From: Musa acuminata AAA Group
Taxonomy: Eukaryota; Streptophyta; Magnoliopsida; Zingiberales; Musaceae
NCBI RefSeq assembly: GCF_036884655.1
Contig: NC_088340.1
Coordinates: forward strand, 8,372,501-8,436,500
Direction of reading: 5' to 3'
DNA length: 64,000 nucleotides
Numbering within the stretch: the first letter of the stretch is position 1; every line of letters starts with the position of its first letter. Both the position numbers and the translations under genes were made by a program. Of this stretch, positions 9,196 to 22,045 are shown in pieces. The notes under the pieces were generated by a model, which was given only the letters and a program-made list of their open reading frames with translations, ran no database searches and was not told the origin of the DNA.

Positions 9196-11676
9196 AATTT
9201 GATGCATGACCATTCATAGCGCATAGCTATCTCTTGCTAGGGGTCCCTATTGATTCATTTTCTTGGAAGTTCTTGCTATGAATCGGTTGCTGAATTAATT
9301 ATGATGTTTTTTATTGATTTAATTGTTAAGTATATGGATCATGTAAATTTCTGGATCAGTCATCATAATTGGATTCTCATGACACAGATGTGTTGTGCAT
9401 GCTTCCTAATTTGGCCTGAAGTGAAGAGGTTTGTTCTTACGTCTCTATTTGGCCTAATGTATTGTTTACTGCATTTTGGAATAGGTTGTCAAAGGAGTCG
9501 ATGCTTTGAGAGTTCCTCAAACTTATGACTTACAATGGATGTGTTCACAACCTTAAAACCTAAACATTGGTATGGATGGAATGTACTATACCCACTCTTC
9601 AAAGGTTGAAGATTTAAATGCTCATTCATTAATTTTATATTTAAAATATTAATCTGATGATGATATACTAAACCCATTTATAAGTGTTAAGGATTCAAGA
9701 CCTCAACCAATATATTTTTTATAATGTCAACTAGCTTACCTAGTAATAGATTTAACTACTGATAACATATTGGGATCAAATGCCATCTTGATTGTTTACT
9801 TTAAAAAAAATCAAAACTTTATATATATTAATGATAAACGAAGCATAATGATGGAGGATTTATTTGGGTGTTTTAGAGGATCATATAATTAATTATCAAG
9901 CTAAACGCTGTGCTTTAACACACCCTTGAAAATTCCAAGGTTGAAACTTGGAGAAAGATGAATTTTGTTGTCACAGACATCTACTGCAACACTTCTTTTT
10001 CTCTCTTTGGTGAACAAGTTGATGGTCATCAATTCTTTCATGATAGAATGGTTCTCGGAAACCAGCTTGAGTATTATTCTGTTGTCTAATAAAAAAGGAA
10101 AAAGATTTCAAGCGTACAATGAATATCTCAATTTTATAATAACTATAATTTTTTTAGTATGGTGCCAATCTATGATTTGTTTCTCAATAGTACTTCCATA
10201 AATTCAAAAAAATTCTTTAGGTTTCTAAAAAAAAACACTCTTTTTTCAGTCTCATGATCATGCTACAATAAAAAAATATATATGATAGTTAAATAATTAA
10301 TAATATATTAATATTTAATAAGGTTCGATGACATACACGATCGAATTATCTCGAAGTACATTTTAATAATATGCCTAACCCATTTTACTCAACGTATCTC
10401 TAAGACAAATGCAATTGAAACGATCGATCTCATTTGATTTGTTTCAGTGTTGTTTAGTTAAAATGAATCATTTTTCGACTGCGATCTCACACCTCATAAT
10501 GGATGCTATTTGATTATGGAATAAGAATGGAAGATACTTCAATATGGTCAATATCCTTAGTGCCACATAGCCAACGTCTTGGTAGCACATGATCAACACT
10601 ATAATCCTAAGTTGAATAGATCAGGTGTTCTCATCTCGGATTCAATACACCATGATCATAGTTAATTTGGGAGAGGCATGCCACCTTCTCCGTATCTAGC
10701 ATCGACCACGAGAGTAATAATAGTAAGAGCTCATTATAAAAATACTCTCCCAAATATGTTATAAAAAGATATGCCACTTTCTCGCAAGAGTATAAATCGA
10801 ATCATCTAAATTCATTTTAATTTGGACATCCTACAAGCATTATTAAAAATACCCTTAATATAATTTTGCATGATTTGAAAAAATTGAAGTGGGTAAGAAT
10901 GGTATCGACAAAGTCAACTTATGACTATTGCAAAAGGTGGACTTTATTCGGCTTCGACTCAATATCTAATTTAGATAATCAAAAACTAACTTAATGCCAT
11001 TATATCTTAACCTTTCACACACCAATAACATCTTGATAGTGAATTCATAATTTTTTTATATATATTTTAGATCCATATTTAAAATTATTTTTATTATATA
11101 TATTATAAATATAATATCTTTGATTAATTTCACATGGATAAGATTAAGATTGATTATTATTATTAATTTTTATTTAAATATTTTGACTGTCCAAAAAAAA
11201 ATGATAAATTAGTTAATTTGTCCGACCAAAATCATGACATTTGGTATAGAGTTACACATTCTTTGCACCAATCAATAAAGATAAACTAAAACGAATATGA
11301 GAACAAAAACAAGTTTGTTGAGTTATCTCAAACTGCATACTTAGCAAAGGGGACAAAAATATCATTTGTCATGATCCCTAGCGACTCCGAACCCAGCAAA
11401 CCCGTCGCCGCCGGAGAGATCCTGCAAGCTGGTGATCTCTGCCGCCTTTAGATTCCCTCAATCGGCCGTGGTAATCACTGTTGCAGTCAACCTCCATTCG
11501 TCTCCTTTCGGTGATCTCAAACGTCCGCCTTGATCAATGTGATTATCGTTGTCGTTGTCGAGATTCGATCGTCGTCGCTTAGGCTTCCGGTTGTAGTAGA
11601 ATTTATCTACCCTTGTCCCTCTCACCATGACTACCACTTTTATTTTTCTCTTATTTTGCAGTACTGCCCAACAATC
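9196..11676. other. Spacer between F-box copy 2 and small-gene copy B
   Basis: No gene supported. It is AT-rich and repeated at about 17240-19767. Short open frames at about 9250-9530 and 9965-10200 are not shared intact between copies. The last part (about 10420-11060) looks transposon-derived. Confidence 0.6.
10420..11060 (+). repeat. Possible LTR-like remnant, copy in unit A
   Basis: This stretch is richer in defined motifs than its surroundings (accacgagagtaataatag, agctcattataaaa, a second ataaaaagata and cccgcaagagtataa-like words). The layout of a short promoter followed by a leader resembles a plant LTR U3/R region. No matching partner LTR or internal region is present, so the class is uncertain. 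Homologues are at about 18440-19140 and 28500-29000. Confidence 0.25.
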
Positions 11677-12457
11677 ATGATCTGCTACGCCGTCAGTGGA
11701 AGTGAGGGAGAGGAGCCAGCCGGCGGGCCAAGGAATCCATGGGGTAGTCGGATGAGGTATGTAGATGGAAGCTACGATTTCTTTTCCACCTTCGATGATA
11801 TAGTTTCTCTTTGTTTCCAATGTCGTGATGTTTGAACCACTGATCGACTTTCAGAACGAATGAAGTTGCAGGAAATAGATTATGGGGTATGCTAGCTTCA
11901 ATGGTATGTCAACGGCTTTCCTTTTAAATGGTTTATGATATGATGTTGTAAGGGCATTCTCGAAACAAGACTTGTTGGTATTGCAGGTACGGATGATGCC
12001 GGATTTGCTAGATTATGAGCAGAAAGATGTTAAAACTTTTGTTTTATGGGTAAGGATGGTCATGCTATTCAAGACAGTTCCAACTTTTTCTAATATAACC
12101 CTAGCAATATATTTGAATTGACTCACCAATTCTTCTTATTTTTTATGTATACTGTGTGCTCGAAAAATAGATTTTTAGCTCCTAATGGCATTCTTGTACC
12201 GATGTTTTAGTAACCTAATCTATGACAACTGCAACGATGGAGATTTGAAATCAATAAAACTGTATCATTGTTGTTATTTCTCTTTATGTTACATAAAGTT
12301 CGTTGCCTAACCTATCTTTATGTTACCACCTCTATACAATCGCCCTGGATAGTGATATACGAATAGTTAACTTTATTTTTATTTTTATTTTGTTGCAAAA
12401 TGCATGCAGGAAAAAGGAATAACCAGTCTTGTTCTGGAGAAATCCGATAAACTATGA
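11677..12457 (+). CDS. Putative small four-exon gene, copy B (79 residues)
   Basis: Product not recognised. Exons 11677-11756, 11855-11903, 11987-12049 and 12410-12457 have the same lengths, phases and splice sites as copy A, and the joined frame is open for 79 codons. Changes against copy A are few: AVSGSEGEE for AVRGREGEE near the N terminus and KSDKL for KSVKL at the C terminus. The frame is kept while introns gain indels (intron 3 is about 40 bp shorter than in copy A), which favours a coding role but is not proof, because the duplication is recent. Homology to a longer parent gene elsewhere is possible. Confidence 0.45.
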
Positions 12458-14974
12458 TAAGCAGGAGCAGCAATTGGGTTTTTTCAGCAATGGCTGGCAT
12501 GCATTCAACCTGTTCCTTTGTGAGAGTATGTTCTAGTGTTTTTTTTTTCTTTTTTGTATTGCTAACGATAGTTTGCTTATCAGAAATATAAGGTAGCTAT
12601 ATGATGTTAATGTTTGTCATCTACAACATGCACTATCATGAATTGTCACCACCATAAAGTTTATAAATGCAGCAGTAAATATGTCATCCATTTCTTATTT
12701 CTCAAGCTTAATCATGTACTTGCTGAAATCAATAAGGTTTGTTCTCTCAAACAATCTTCAGGATTCGAGATATCTGGTTTAAGAGTGATAAGGCAGAAGT
12801 AACTTCATGCAGGTAATTTTTATAACCATTTCATCAACAACTATTGTTCTATGTAATGCTATGTTCAATGGGGCCAACTACTGCCATCATATCAACTTTA
12901 TAGGCAATGTTATCTCATCAACTCAATTACTTACAAAGCTTGATATATATTGTGTGTATATACATATCTTATATCGTTGAACAACAGTCTCCTTGGATTT
13001 TTTAATTAGTTTGTACATATAAAGTTTCCTATTAACACTGCTTTGTATTTCATTTTTGTACAGGTCACTATGTATCTAATGTCTGTCACATTGACCTTTC
13101 ATCAATTTTGTTAAGAGCTGCATTTTATTTTATGATTCTTTTCCTCTAGAATAAGAAATGAATAGAGATTCTAGTCTTGGATTAACCAACAATGTAAGAA
13201 GAGGACAAAACACTGAAGTGACTTTTACTGAAGATATAATAATTACATCTCAAAAAATGGACAAGTAAAAAAAGTATGCTTTCTAATGTACCACAATATT
13301 TGAGCATATTCAGCATGTAGATAGCATTAAAAAAAATACATGAAGAAATTATGGTAAAACGAGTTAAATCTTAGTTTGCTTTTGTATGTGTTCTTGATCA
13401 CAAATGAATCGAATGCCAATAAATATGTATTTATTAGCATGAGATTTCTATTTCTTTCTTCTAGTTATTTATATTTTGCATTTCATATATGGAGGCCGAA
13501 ACATCCTCTTTTTTTTTGTGGCTATCAGAGGCTTATGTTTACCACTTTGACCTTGAAATAATTTGGTGAAAACCCTTCACCTTTTGATTCATCTTATATA
13601 CGCTGGTGTATCCATGTATGCAATCAGAGGCTTATCTTAAAATAATAATTCTATAAAATGATAAAACGGTTGCAAAATCTGGCTTAACAATTTGTTCAGT
13701 GGCAAATTAACATGTATTATAAATTTGGTTATTTTTTTCTGCTTTCAAGTGTCAATTCTTCAGATTTTAATTTTCTAACAAACTCACCAAACATGATTGC
13801 TACCGTCATCGAGCTAATAGGTGGAAGGATTAGGGAACAGAGAAAACATAAATAAAAGATTCATAAAAGAACTCAGATTTGAAGAAAAGAGTGGGACAAG
13901 GATGCCTTCTTGCCGATTACATAATCTCTATTTCTACCAACTTGTATTAGAGAATGTTTTTTAGCCTATGTCTTTACATGTTTTTTGTATCCCCTTTTAT
14001 CCTTTCTCTGCCTTAATAAGCGTAAGACTAGAATTATTAAGTATGACACCTAATCAGTTTCTTGCTGGTTTTATGATATGATCTTTCTTGGTGGAAAAAA
14101 TTACAGAAACTTAAAATAGAAATACATGTAAAACCATAGTTGGTGGACCATCTCAATGTTCAAGACTAGAATTTCAACAAATGGACAATGTTTCTATCAA
14201 ATTCCACCATGGATGATGTGTTTAAAAGAGTCATATGATATAAAAGCAACTATTGGAGGAAGTCCATAAATCAAGATTTGTCATAAATTTGGATAGTACT
14301 AAAATATATCATGATTTGCACCAAAGGTATTGGTGATGAGGTATGAAGAGAGACATAATCAAGTACATTTCAAAATAGATAGTTTGTCAGCAAGCGAGGA
14401 CTGAACAACAAGTATCTATTGAAAAATTATAAAAAGTGTCTATTTCAATTTATTTATACTTTTGAAGTCTTATAAAAGATTTCATAAGTTGCATATACAG
14501 TGGCTATGCCACTAACTTAGTATACATACATGATATTCTGTGTTAGGTGTCAATGTGGATACCTACACAATGTATCAGTACTCCAAAAGTAAATTGGTAG
14601 CCAACCTAGATTTGGAAAGGAATAAGCATGATCTATGGAATAAATTTGTTATCAATATCATACAACGAATGAAGCCACATGGAAAATAGAATATGATGTT
14701 AAAATGAAGGTCAATCAAATTTGGGGACCAAATTTCAAAGGAAGAGATGTAAAAATTTAATCATCATAGTTTCTTATGAATTTGAAAAACCATAAATGAT
14801 ATGCACCTCATCATCATTATTTACCATCTAATTTTTCATAGAACACTTCTAATCATTTAGCATTTATTTCCTACTTATAAATACCTTAGTGAAAAATAAC
14901 TAATTTAATTTTTGTTTAAATAAAAATAATATGGAATGCACTTTCCTACGTCAGTTGAGATCCTCCTCATCTCC

Positions 14975-14981
14975 TATATAA
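14975..14981 (+). promoter_or_regulatory. TATA box, F-box copy 3
   Basis: TATATAA in the conserved catctcctatataattcttg context. The promoter of the nonsense-mutated copy looks intact. Confidence 0.55.
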
Positions 14982-15082
14982 TTCTTGGCAGACACCCCTA
15001 TTTCATCTAATTTGAGAGGAATTTGACTGTAACTGAGGATCTTCATTGGAAGACTAGGTAACGTGATCACTTTCAAGAGATT

Positions 15083-16073
15083 GTAAGTTCTCTGTTTTTT
15101 ATTTAATAATAAAATTATTGCTTGATGTATTCTTCACTTAATATTTCACAAAATTTTGATCTTCATCAATTTTATATCATCAATAAAAGTGTTATATATA
15201 TATATATATGTATATTTATATTTTGGCATCAATAATTTTAAATAATTGTTTTGAAATTTTATATAATGAAGTAAAAAAATTATAAATGATATTTAATGAT
15301 GTTCATGTCTTTATGTAATATATTAAATTAGTTAGCATCAAAGTAAATTGTTTATATTTTTAAATTTTAAAAATATATATTTAAATTATGATTAAATATA
15401 GAAATAAAAGGGAAGGGGAGATGATGGTTGGGGGAGTAGGCCTAGGTTATGTTTGTAAACAACTCAAGGTCAATTGGATTGAACTGAACGTGGGCTCAGC
15501 TGAAATTCAATCTAGTCTTAAGGTCTAACGAATTTAAGAGATTTTATTTTTAATGAATTTTAACACTGGTTAAAGATTAAACAATTTTTTAGTTTAATTA
15601 TCAGTTGAGATTAAAGTTGATATTATGAGGTTGGTATTTAAAAAGATTTTTCTTATATATATGTACTAGTTATGGTGAAATTCTTGTATACTTGAAAGTG
15701 CATAGACTAAATAAAAATTATGAATAATGATACAAGTGGAAGGTAGGTATAGGGGACTAGATGGTTGCCGCATCCATTCCTCGGAGTACCATATTCCTTT
15801 CTTTCATATGAATGACGCCACTCCATTCACTTCACTTAGTATAATAAGTACTCATCCCATGGATTGAAGTCTCTTTATCTATGTTGATAGAATGAAAATA
15901 TTATTAAGTCTTCGACCCATGCTAATGTAACAAAACAAAGATAATTGATAATTATGTGTATGATAATTCTGTATGTTTGAAATGTGCTATAATGATACAT
16001 CATATTTGGAGTTCCTTCCCCACATCATCTAAGATTTGAAAGTTCAAATTTTTATATTTGTTGGACTTTTTAG
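15083..16073 (+). other. Predicted 5'-leader intron, F-box copy 3
   Basis: Same donor (gtaagttctc) and acceptor (ggactttttag) as in units A and C. The interior is close to unit A with a shorter TA run. Confidence 0.45.
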
Positions 16074-16128
16074 GACTACCGGGAGAAAGAAAGATATTTC
16101 GTCTCTGGATCTTCTGAATTTGAAGGCC

Positions 16129-17238
16129 ATGTTTGAAGCACCTCCTGCAAAGAACGTGGAGATGACGGAGCTTCCATCGGACCTCTTCATGGAGATACTA
16201 TCATGGATCCCGGCCAGGGCCCTCTTGAAACTCCGGTGTGTTTGTAAATGCTGGTATTCCATAACAACAGACCTTGACTTCGTCCGACTGCATCAGCAAC
16301 AACAGCAACTCCTCCCTCAAGTTACTTCCATCCTCACATTTCACTGACACTTTACCAACGTTAGATCTCTCTTGTCGCGCCTGGATGTAGTTGATGCACC
16401 GTGGGTTGCAAAGCATGTCACCGTCTGGCACAGCCGCCCACTGCTGGTCATGTCACCTCCTTGCCATGGATTATTTTGCCTCTACCACATCTACATGGAA
16501 TTGGATGTTTGCTTGTACAACCCCGCCACCTGCAAAAGCTTCTCCTTACCGCATAATTTTACCAGTGTAAATATAATTCTTTCAGACTTTTGCTTAGGAT
16601 ATCATCCAGTTTCAAGACAGTACAAAGTTATCCATACGTTCTGCACCCGATCGACCTCGTTGGCGATGGAAGCACTCACTGTTGGTGGAAGTACATGGAG
16701 GAAGGTGGAAGTGAGCAGCGCTCTTGCTATGCTTACTTTGTTAAATTGGGGAAGACCAAGTGCAACTGGAACTATGTATTGGCTTGCACAAAAGAACGTC
16801 CTGGAAGACATTATTCTCTCTCTTGATCTAGACAATGAAAGGCTCACACAAGTTCCTTTTCCAGATATTAAACGCCAACATGGGAGAGGTAACAACTCAT
16901 TGATAGAGATGGAAGGCACCATTCATTTGGCTATCCATTGGTTCGCCATGGTAGACTGGATGGATATTTGGATGTTGCAAGAGTCCGGTGCCCACCGAGT
17001 GTGGATTCATAGGTTTCATCTCCATCTGTGTGCATTGCCGACGGGAGTAGGCCAGGTGGAGAGAGTATTACGTCCTCCTATGCCTCTTCTCATAAACCAG
17101 GGCAAGATTCTGATACGTGACTATCGAAGATTAGTTTACTACGATCTGGTGAGCAAGGGCTTGCAGCACGAGGTGGTTTTTCATGCTTGTGATGATTTCA
17201 TTGCTTTTGTCATCGTTGAAAGCCTTGTTTCATTTTAG
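16129..17238 (+). pseudogene. F-box gene, copy 3, broken by one internal TGA
   Basis: Aligned to copy 2 this is a full-length 1110-base frame with no indel, but codon 73 (16345-16347) is TGA where copy 2 has CGA (Arg). The change is a C-to-T transition in a CpG, the usual product of methyl-cytosine deamination. Upstream of the stop the F-box itself is complete, so a truncated protein of about 72 residues with an F-box and no substrate-binding region could be made. Downstream the frame is open to 17238 and differs from copy 2 by only a handful of residues. Promoter and leader splice sites look intact, so it is either a very young pseudogene or a source of a short F-box-only product. Confidence 0.85.
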
Positions 17239-18439
17239 AATTTGATGCATGACCATTCTTAGCGCATAGCTATCTCTTGCTAGGGGTCCCTATTGATTCA
17301 TTTTCTTGGAAGTTCTTGCTATGAATCGGTTGCTGAATTAATTATGATGTTTTTTTATTGATTTAATTGTTAAGTATATGGATCATGTAAATTTCTGGAT
17401 CAGTCATCATAATTGGATTCTCGTGACAGAGATGTCGTTGTGCATGCTTCCTAATTTGGCCTGAAGTGAAGAGGTTTGTTCTTACTTCTCTATTTGGTTA
17501 ATGTATTGTTTACTGCATTTTGGAATAGTTTGTCAAAGGAGTCAATGCTTTGAGTGATCCTCAAACTTATGACTTACAATGGATGTGTTCACAACCTTAA
17601 AACCTAAACATTTGTATGGATTGAATGTACTATGCCCACTCTTCAATGGTTGAAGATTTAAATGCTCATTCATTAATTTTATATTTAAAATATTAATCTG
17701 ATGATGATATACTAAACCCATTTATAAGTGTTAAGGATTCAAGACCTCAACCAATATATTTTTTATAATATCAACTAGCTTACCTAGTAATAGATTTAAC
17801 TACTGATAACATCTTGGGATCAAATGCCATCTTGATTGTTTACTTTAAAAAAAATCAAAACTTTATTATATATTAATGATAAACGAAGCATAATGATGGA
17901 GGATTTATTTGGGTGTTTTAGAGGATCATATAATTATCAAGCTAAACACTGTGCTTTAACACACCCTTGAAAATTACAAGGTTGAAACTTGGAGAAAGAT
18001 GAATTTTGTTGTCACAGACATTTACTGCAACCCTTCTTTTTCTCTCTTTGGTGAACAAGTGGTTGGTCATCAATTATTTCATGATAGAATGGTTCTTGGA
18101 AACCAGCTTGATTATTATTCTGTTGTCTAATAAAAGAGGAAAAAGATTTCAAGCGTACAATGAATGTCTCAATTTTATAATAACTATAATTTTTTTAGTA
18201 CGGTGCCAATCTATGATTTGTTTCTCAATAGTACTTCCATAAATTCAAAAAAATTCTTTAGGTTTCTAAAAAAAAACACTCTTTTTTCAGTCTCATGATC
18301 ATGCTACAATAAAAAAATATATATGATAGTTTAAATAATTAATAATATATTAATATTTAATAAGGTTCGATGACATACACGATCCAATTATCTCGAAGTA
18401 CCTTTTAATAATATGCATAATCCATTTTACTCAAGACGT

Positions 18440-19140
18440 ATCTCTAGGACAAATGCAATTGGAACGATCGATCTCATTTGATTTGTTTCAGTTTTGGTTA
18501 GTTAAAATGGATCACTTTTCGACTCGTTCTCACACCTCATGATGATGCCTAAAATGATTATGGAATAAGAACATGGAAGATACTTCAACATCATATGGTC
18601 AATATCCTTAGTGCCACATAGTGAACGTCTTAGTAGCACATGATCAACACTATAGTCCTAAGTTGAATAGACCAGGTGTTATCTCATCTCGGATTCAATA
18701 CACCATGATCATAGTTAATCTGGGAGAGACATGCCACCTTCTCTGTATCTAGCATCGACCACGAGAGTAATAATAGTAAGAGCTCATTATAAAAATACTC
18801 TCCCAAATATGTTATAAAAAGATATGCCACTTTCTCCCAAGAGTATAAAACGAATCATCTAAACTCATTCTAATTTGCGCATCCTACAAGCATTATTAAA
18901 AATACCCTTAATATAATTTTGCATGATTTGAAAAAATTGAAGTGGGTAAGAATGGTATCAACTAAAGTCTAACTTATGACTATTGCAAAAGGTGGACTTT
19001 ATTCGACTTTAACTCAATATCTAATTTAGATAATAAAAAACTAACTCAATATCTAATTAGATATTCGACTTCGACTCAATATCTAATTTATATCTTAACC
19101 TTTCACACACAAATAACATCTTGATAGTGAATTCATAATT
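18440..19140 (+). repeat. Possible LTR-like remnant, copy in unit B
   Basis: Same motif set as at 10420-11060 with small internal duplications (ctcaatatctaatt is repeated near 19013-19085). It is carried along as part of the array unit rather than independently inserted. Confidence 0.25.
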
Positions 19141-19767
19141 TTTTAATATATATTTTAGATCCATATTTAAAATTATTTTTATTATATATATTATAAATAC
19201 AATATCTTTGATTAATTTCACATGGATAAGATTAAGATTGATTATTATTATTATTAATTTTTATTTAAATATTTTGACTGTCCAAAAAAAAATGATAAAT
19301 TAGTTAATTTGTCCGACCAAAATCATGACATTTGGTATAGAGTTACACATTCTTTGCACCAATCAATAAAGATAAACTAAAACGAATATGAGAACAAAAA
19401 CAAGTTTGTTGAGTTATCTCAAACTGCATACTTAGCAAAGGGGACAAAAATATCATTTGTCATGATCCCTAGCGACTCCGAACCCAGCAAACCCGTCGCC
19501 GCCGGAGAGATCCTGCAAGCTGGTGATCTCTGCCGCCTTTAGATTCCCTCAATCGGCCGTGGTAATCACTGTTGCAGTCAACCTCCATTCGTCTCCTTTC
19601 GGTGATCTCAAACGTCCGCCTTGATCAATGTGATTATCGTTGTCGTTGTCGAGATTCGATCGTCGTCGCTTAGGCTTCCGGTTGTAGTAGAATTTATCTA
19701 CCCTTGTCCCTCTCACCATGACTACCACTTTTATTTTTCTCTTATTTTGCAGTACTGCCCAACAATC

Positions 19768-20522
19768 ATGATCTGCTACGCCGTCAGTGGAAGTGAGGGA
19801 GAGGAGCCAGCCGGCGGGCCAAGGAATCCATGGGGTAGTCGGATGAGGTATGTAGATGGAAGCTACGATTTCTTTTCCACCTTCGATGATATAGTTTCTC
19901 TTTGTTTCCAATGTCGTGATGTTTGAACCACTGATCGACTTTCAGAACGAATGAAGTTGCAGGAAATAGATTATGGGGTATGCTAGCTTCAATGGTATGT
20001 CAACGGCTTTCCTTTTAAATGGTTTATGATATGATGTTGTAAGGGCATTCTCGAAACAAGACTTGTTGGTATTGCAGGTACGGATGATGCCGGATTTGCT
20101 AGATTATGAGCAGAAAGATGTTAAAACTTTTGTTTTATGGGTAAGGATGGTCATGCTATTCAAGACAATTCCAACTTTTTCTAATATAACCCTAGCAATA
20201 TATTTGAATTGACTCACCAATTCTTCTTATTTTTTATGTATACTGTGTACTCGAAAAATATGGCATTCTTGTACCGATGTTTTAGTAACCTAATCTATGA
20301 CAACTGCAACAATAGAGATTTGAAATCAATAAAACTGTATCATTGTTGTTATTTCTCTTTATGTTACATAAAGTTCATTGCGTAACCTATCTGTATGTTA
20401 CCATCTCTATACAATTGTGCTGGATAGTGATATACGAATAGTTAACTTTATTTTTAATTTTTTTGGTTGCAAAATGCATGCAGGAAAGGAATAACCAGTC
20501 TTGTTCTGGAGAAATCCGATAA
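19768..20522 (+). pseudogene. Small four-exon gene, copy C, frameshifted in exon 4
   Basis: Exons 19768-19847, 19946-19994 and 20078-20140 match copy B. In exon 4 (from 20484) the run gaaaaagg has become gaaagg, a 2-base deletion. The reading therefore shifts after Trp-64 and ends at TAA 20520-20522 with an unrelated tail of about 12 residues instead of the conserved KGITSLVLEKS end. Splice sites remain good. It is either a pseudogene or a variant with a new C terminus. Confidence 0.4.
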
Positions 20523-22045
20523 GCTACTATAAGCAGGGGCAGCAATTGGTTTTTTCAGCAATGGCAGGCATGCACTCAACCTGCTGAGGGTGAGTATGGA
20601 GATATGAGAGAAGGCTGTTCCTTTGTGAGAGTATGTTCTAGTGTTTTTTTTTTTTTTGTATTACTAATGATAGTTTGCTTCTCAGAAATATAAGGTAGTT
20701 ATTTGATGTCGATGTTTGTCATCTACAACATGCACTATCATGAATTATCACCACCATAAAGTATATCAATGCAGCAGAAAATATGTCATCCATTTCTTAT
20801 TTCTCAAGCTTAATCATGTACATGCTGAAATCAGTAAGGCTTGTTCTCTCGACCAATCGACAGGATTCGAGATATCTGGTTTAAGAGTAATAGGACAGAA
20901 GTAACTTCATGCCGGTAATTTTTATAACCATTTCATCTGCAACTATTGTTCTATGTAGTGCTAAGTTCAATGGGGCCAACTACTGCCACCGTATCAACTT
21001 GATAGGCAATTTTAGCTCGTCAATTCAATTACTTACAAAGCTTGATATATTGTGTGTATATTTATATATGTTACATCGTTGAATAACAATCTCCTTGGAT
21101 TTTTAATTAGTTTGTACATATAAAATTTTATATTAACACTGCTTTGTATTTCATTTTTGTATAGGTCACTATGTATCTAATGTCTGTCACATTGACCTTT
21201 CATCAATTTTGTTAAGAGCTGCATTTTATTTTATGATTCTTTTCCTCTAGAATTAGAAATGAATAAGAGATTCTAGTCATGGATTAATCAGCAATGTAAG
21301 AAGAGGACAAAATACTGAAGTGACTTTTACTGAAGATATAATAATTACCTCTCAAAGAGTGGACAAGTAAAAAAGTATGCTTTCTATATATGCTACAATA
21401 TTTGAGCATATTAGATAGCATTAAAAAATTACATGAAGAAATTATGGTAAAACGAGATAAATTTTAGTTTGCTTTTGTATGTGTTCTTGATCATAAATGA
21501 ATCGAATGCCAATAAATCTGTATTTATTGGCCGAAACATCCCCTTTTTTTTGTGGCTATCAGAGGCTTATGTTTACCACTTTGACCTTGAGATAATTTGG
21601 TGAAAACTCTTCACCTTTTGATTCATCTTATATACGCTAGTGTATCCATGTATGCAATCAGAGGCTTATCTTAAAATAATAATTCTATAGAATAATAAAA
21701 TGGTTGCAAAATCTGGTTTAACAATTTGGTCAGTGGCAAATTATCATGTATTATAAATGTAGTTATTTTTTCCTGCTTTCAAGTGTCAATTCTCCAGATT
21801 TTAATAATCTAACTCACTAAACATGATTGCTACTGTCACCGAGCTAATGGATGGAAGGATTAGGGAACAGAGAGAACATAAATAAAAGATTGATAAAATA
21901 ACTCAGATTTGAAGAAAAGAGTGGGAAAAGTATGCCTTATTGCCTATTACATAATCTCTATTTGTACCAATTTGTCTTGGAGAATGTATTTGAGCCTATG
22001 TTTTTACATGTTTTTGGTATCTGGTTCTATCCTTTCTCTACCTTA

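Larger units (their letters stand above)
3200..11310 (+). repeat. Tandem array unit A (about 8.1 kb)
   Basis: Equivalent points are spaced 8109 bp from unit B (for example small-gene ATG 3568 and 11677). The unit contains the small four-exon gene, about 2.5 kb of spacer, the F-box promoter and leader intron, F-box copy 2, and an AT-rich tail. Long stretches are almost identical to unit B, with scattered substitutions and short indels. Confidence 0.9.
11311..19400 (+). repeat. Tandem array unit B (about 8.1 kb)
   Basis: Equivalent points are 8091 bp from unit C at the left end (11677 and 19768) and 8043 bp from unit A at the F-box (8086 and 16129). The first about 900 bp are nearly identical to unit C, while the remainder is closest to unit A. 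This mosaic suggests unequal crossing-over or conversion. A 16-bp insertion after cgaaaaat (about 12169) is specific to this unit. Confidence 0.9.

Noticed and set aside
11458..11820. Minus-strand 120-codon frame repeated in the array (also 19549-19911 and partly 3484-3711)
   Set aside because: It is antisense to the exon-intron structure of the small gene and runs through its intron; its repetition only reflects duplication of the unit.
16372..17238. Independent 288-residue gene after the stop in F-box copy 3
   Set aside because: It opens with TTG and is simply the downstream part of the interrupted F-box frame; no separate promoter or start is visible.
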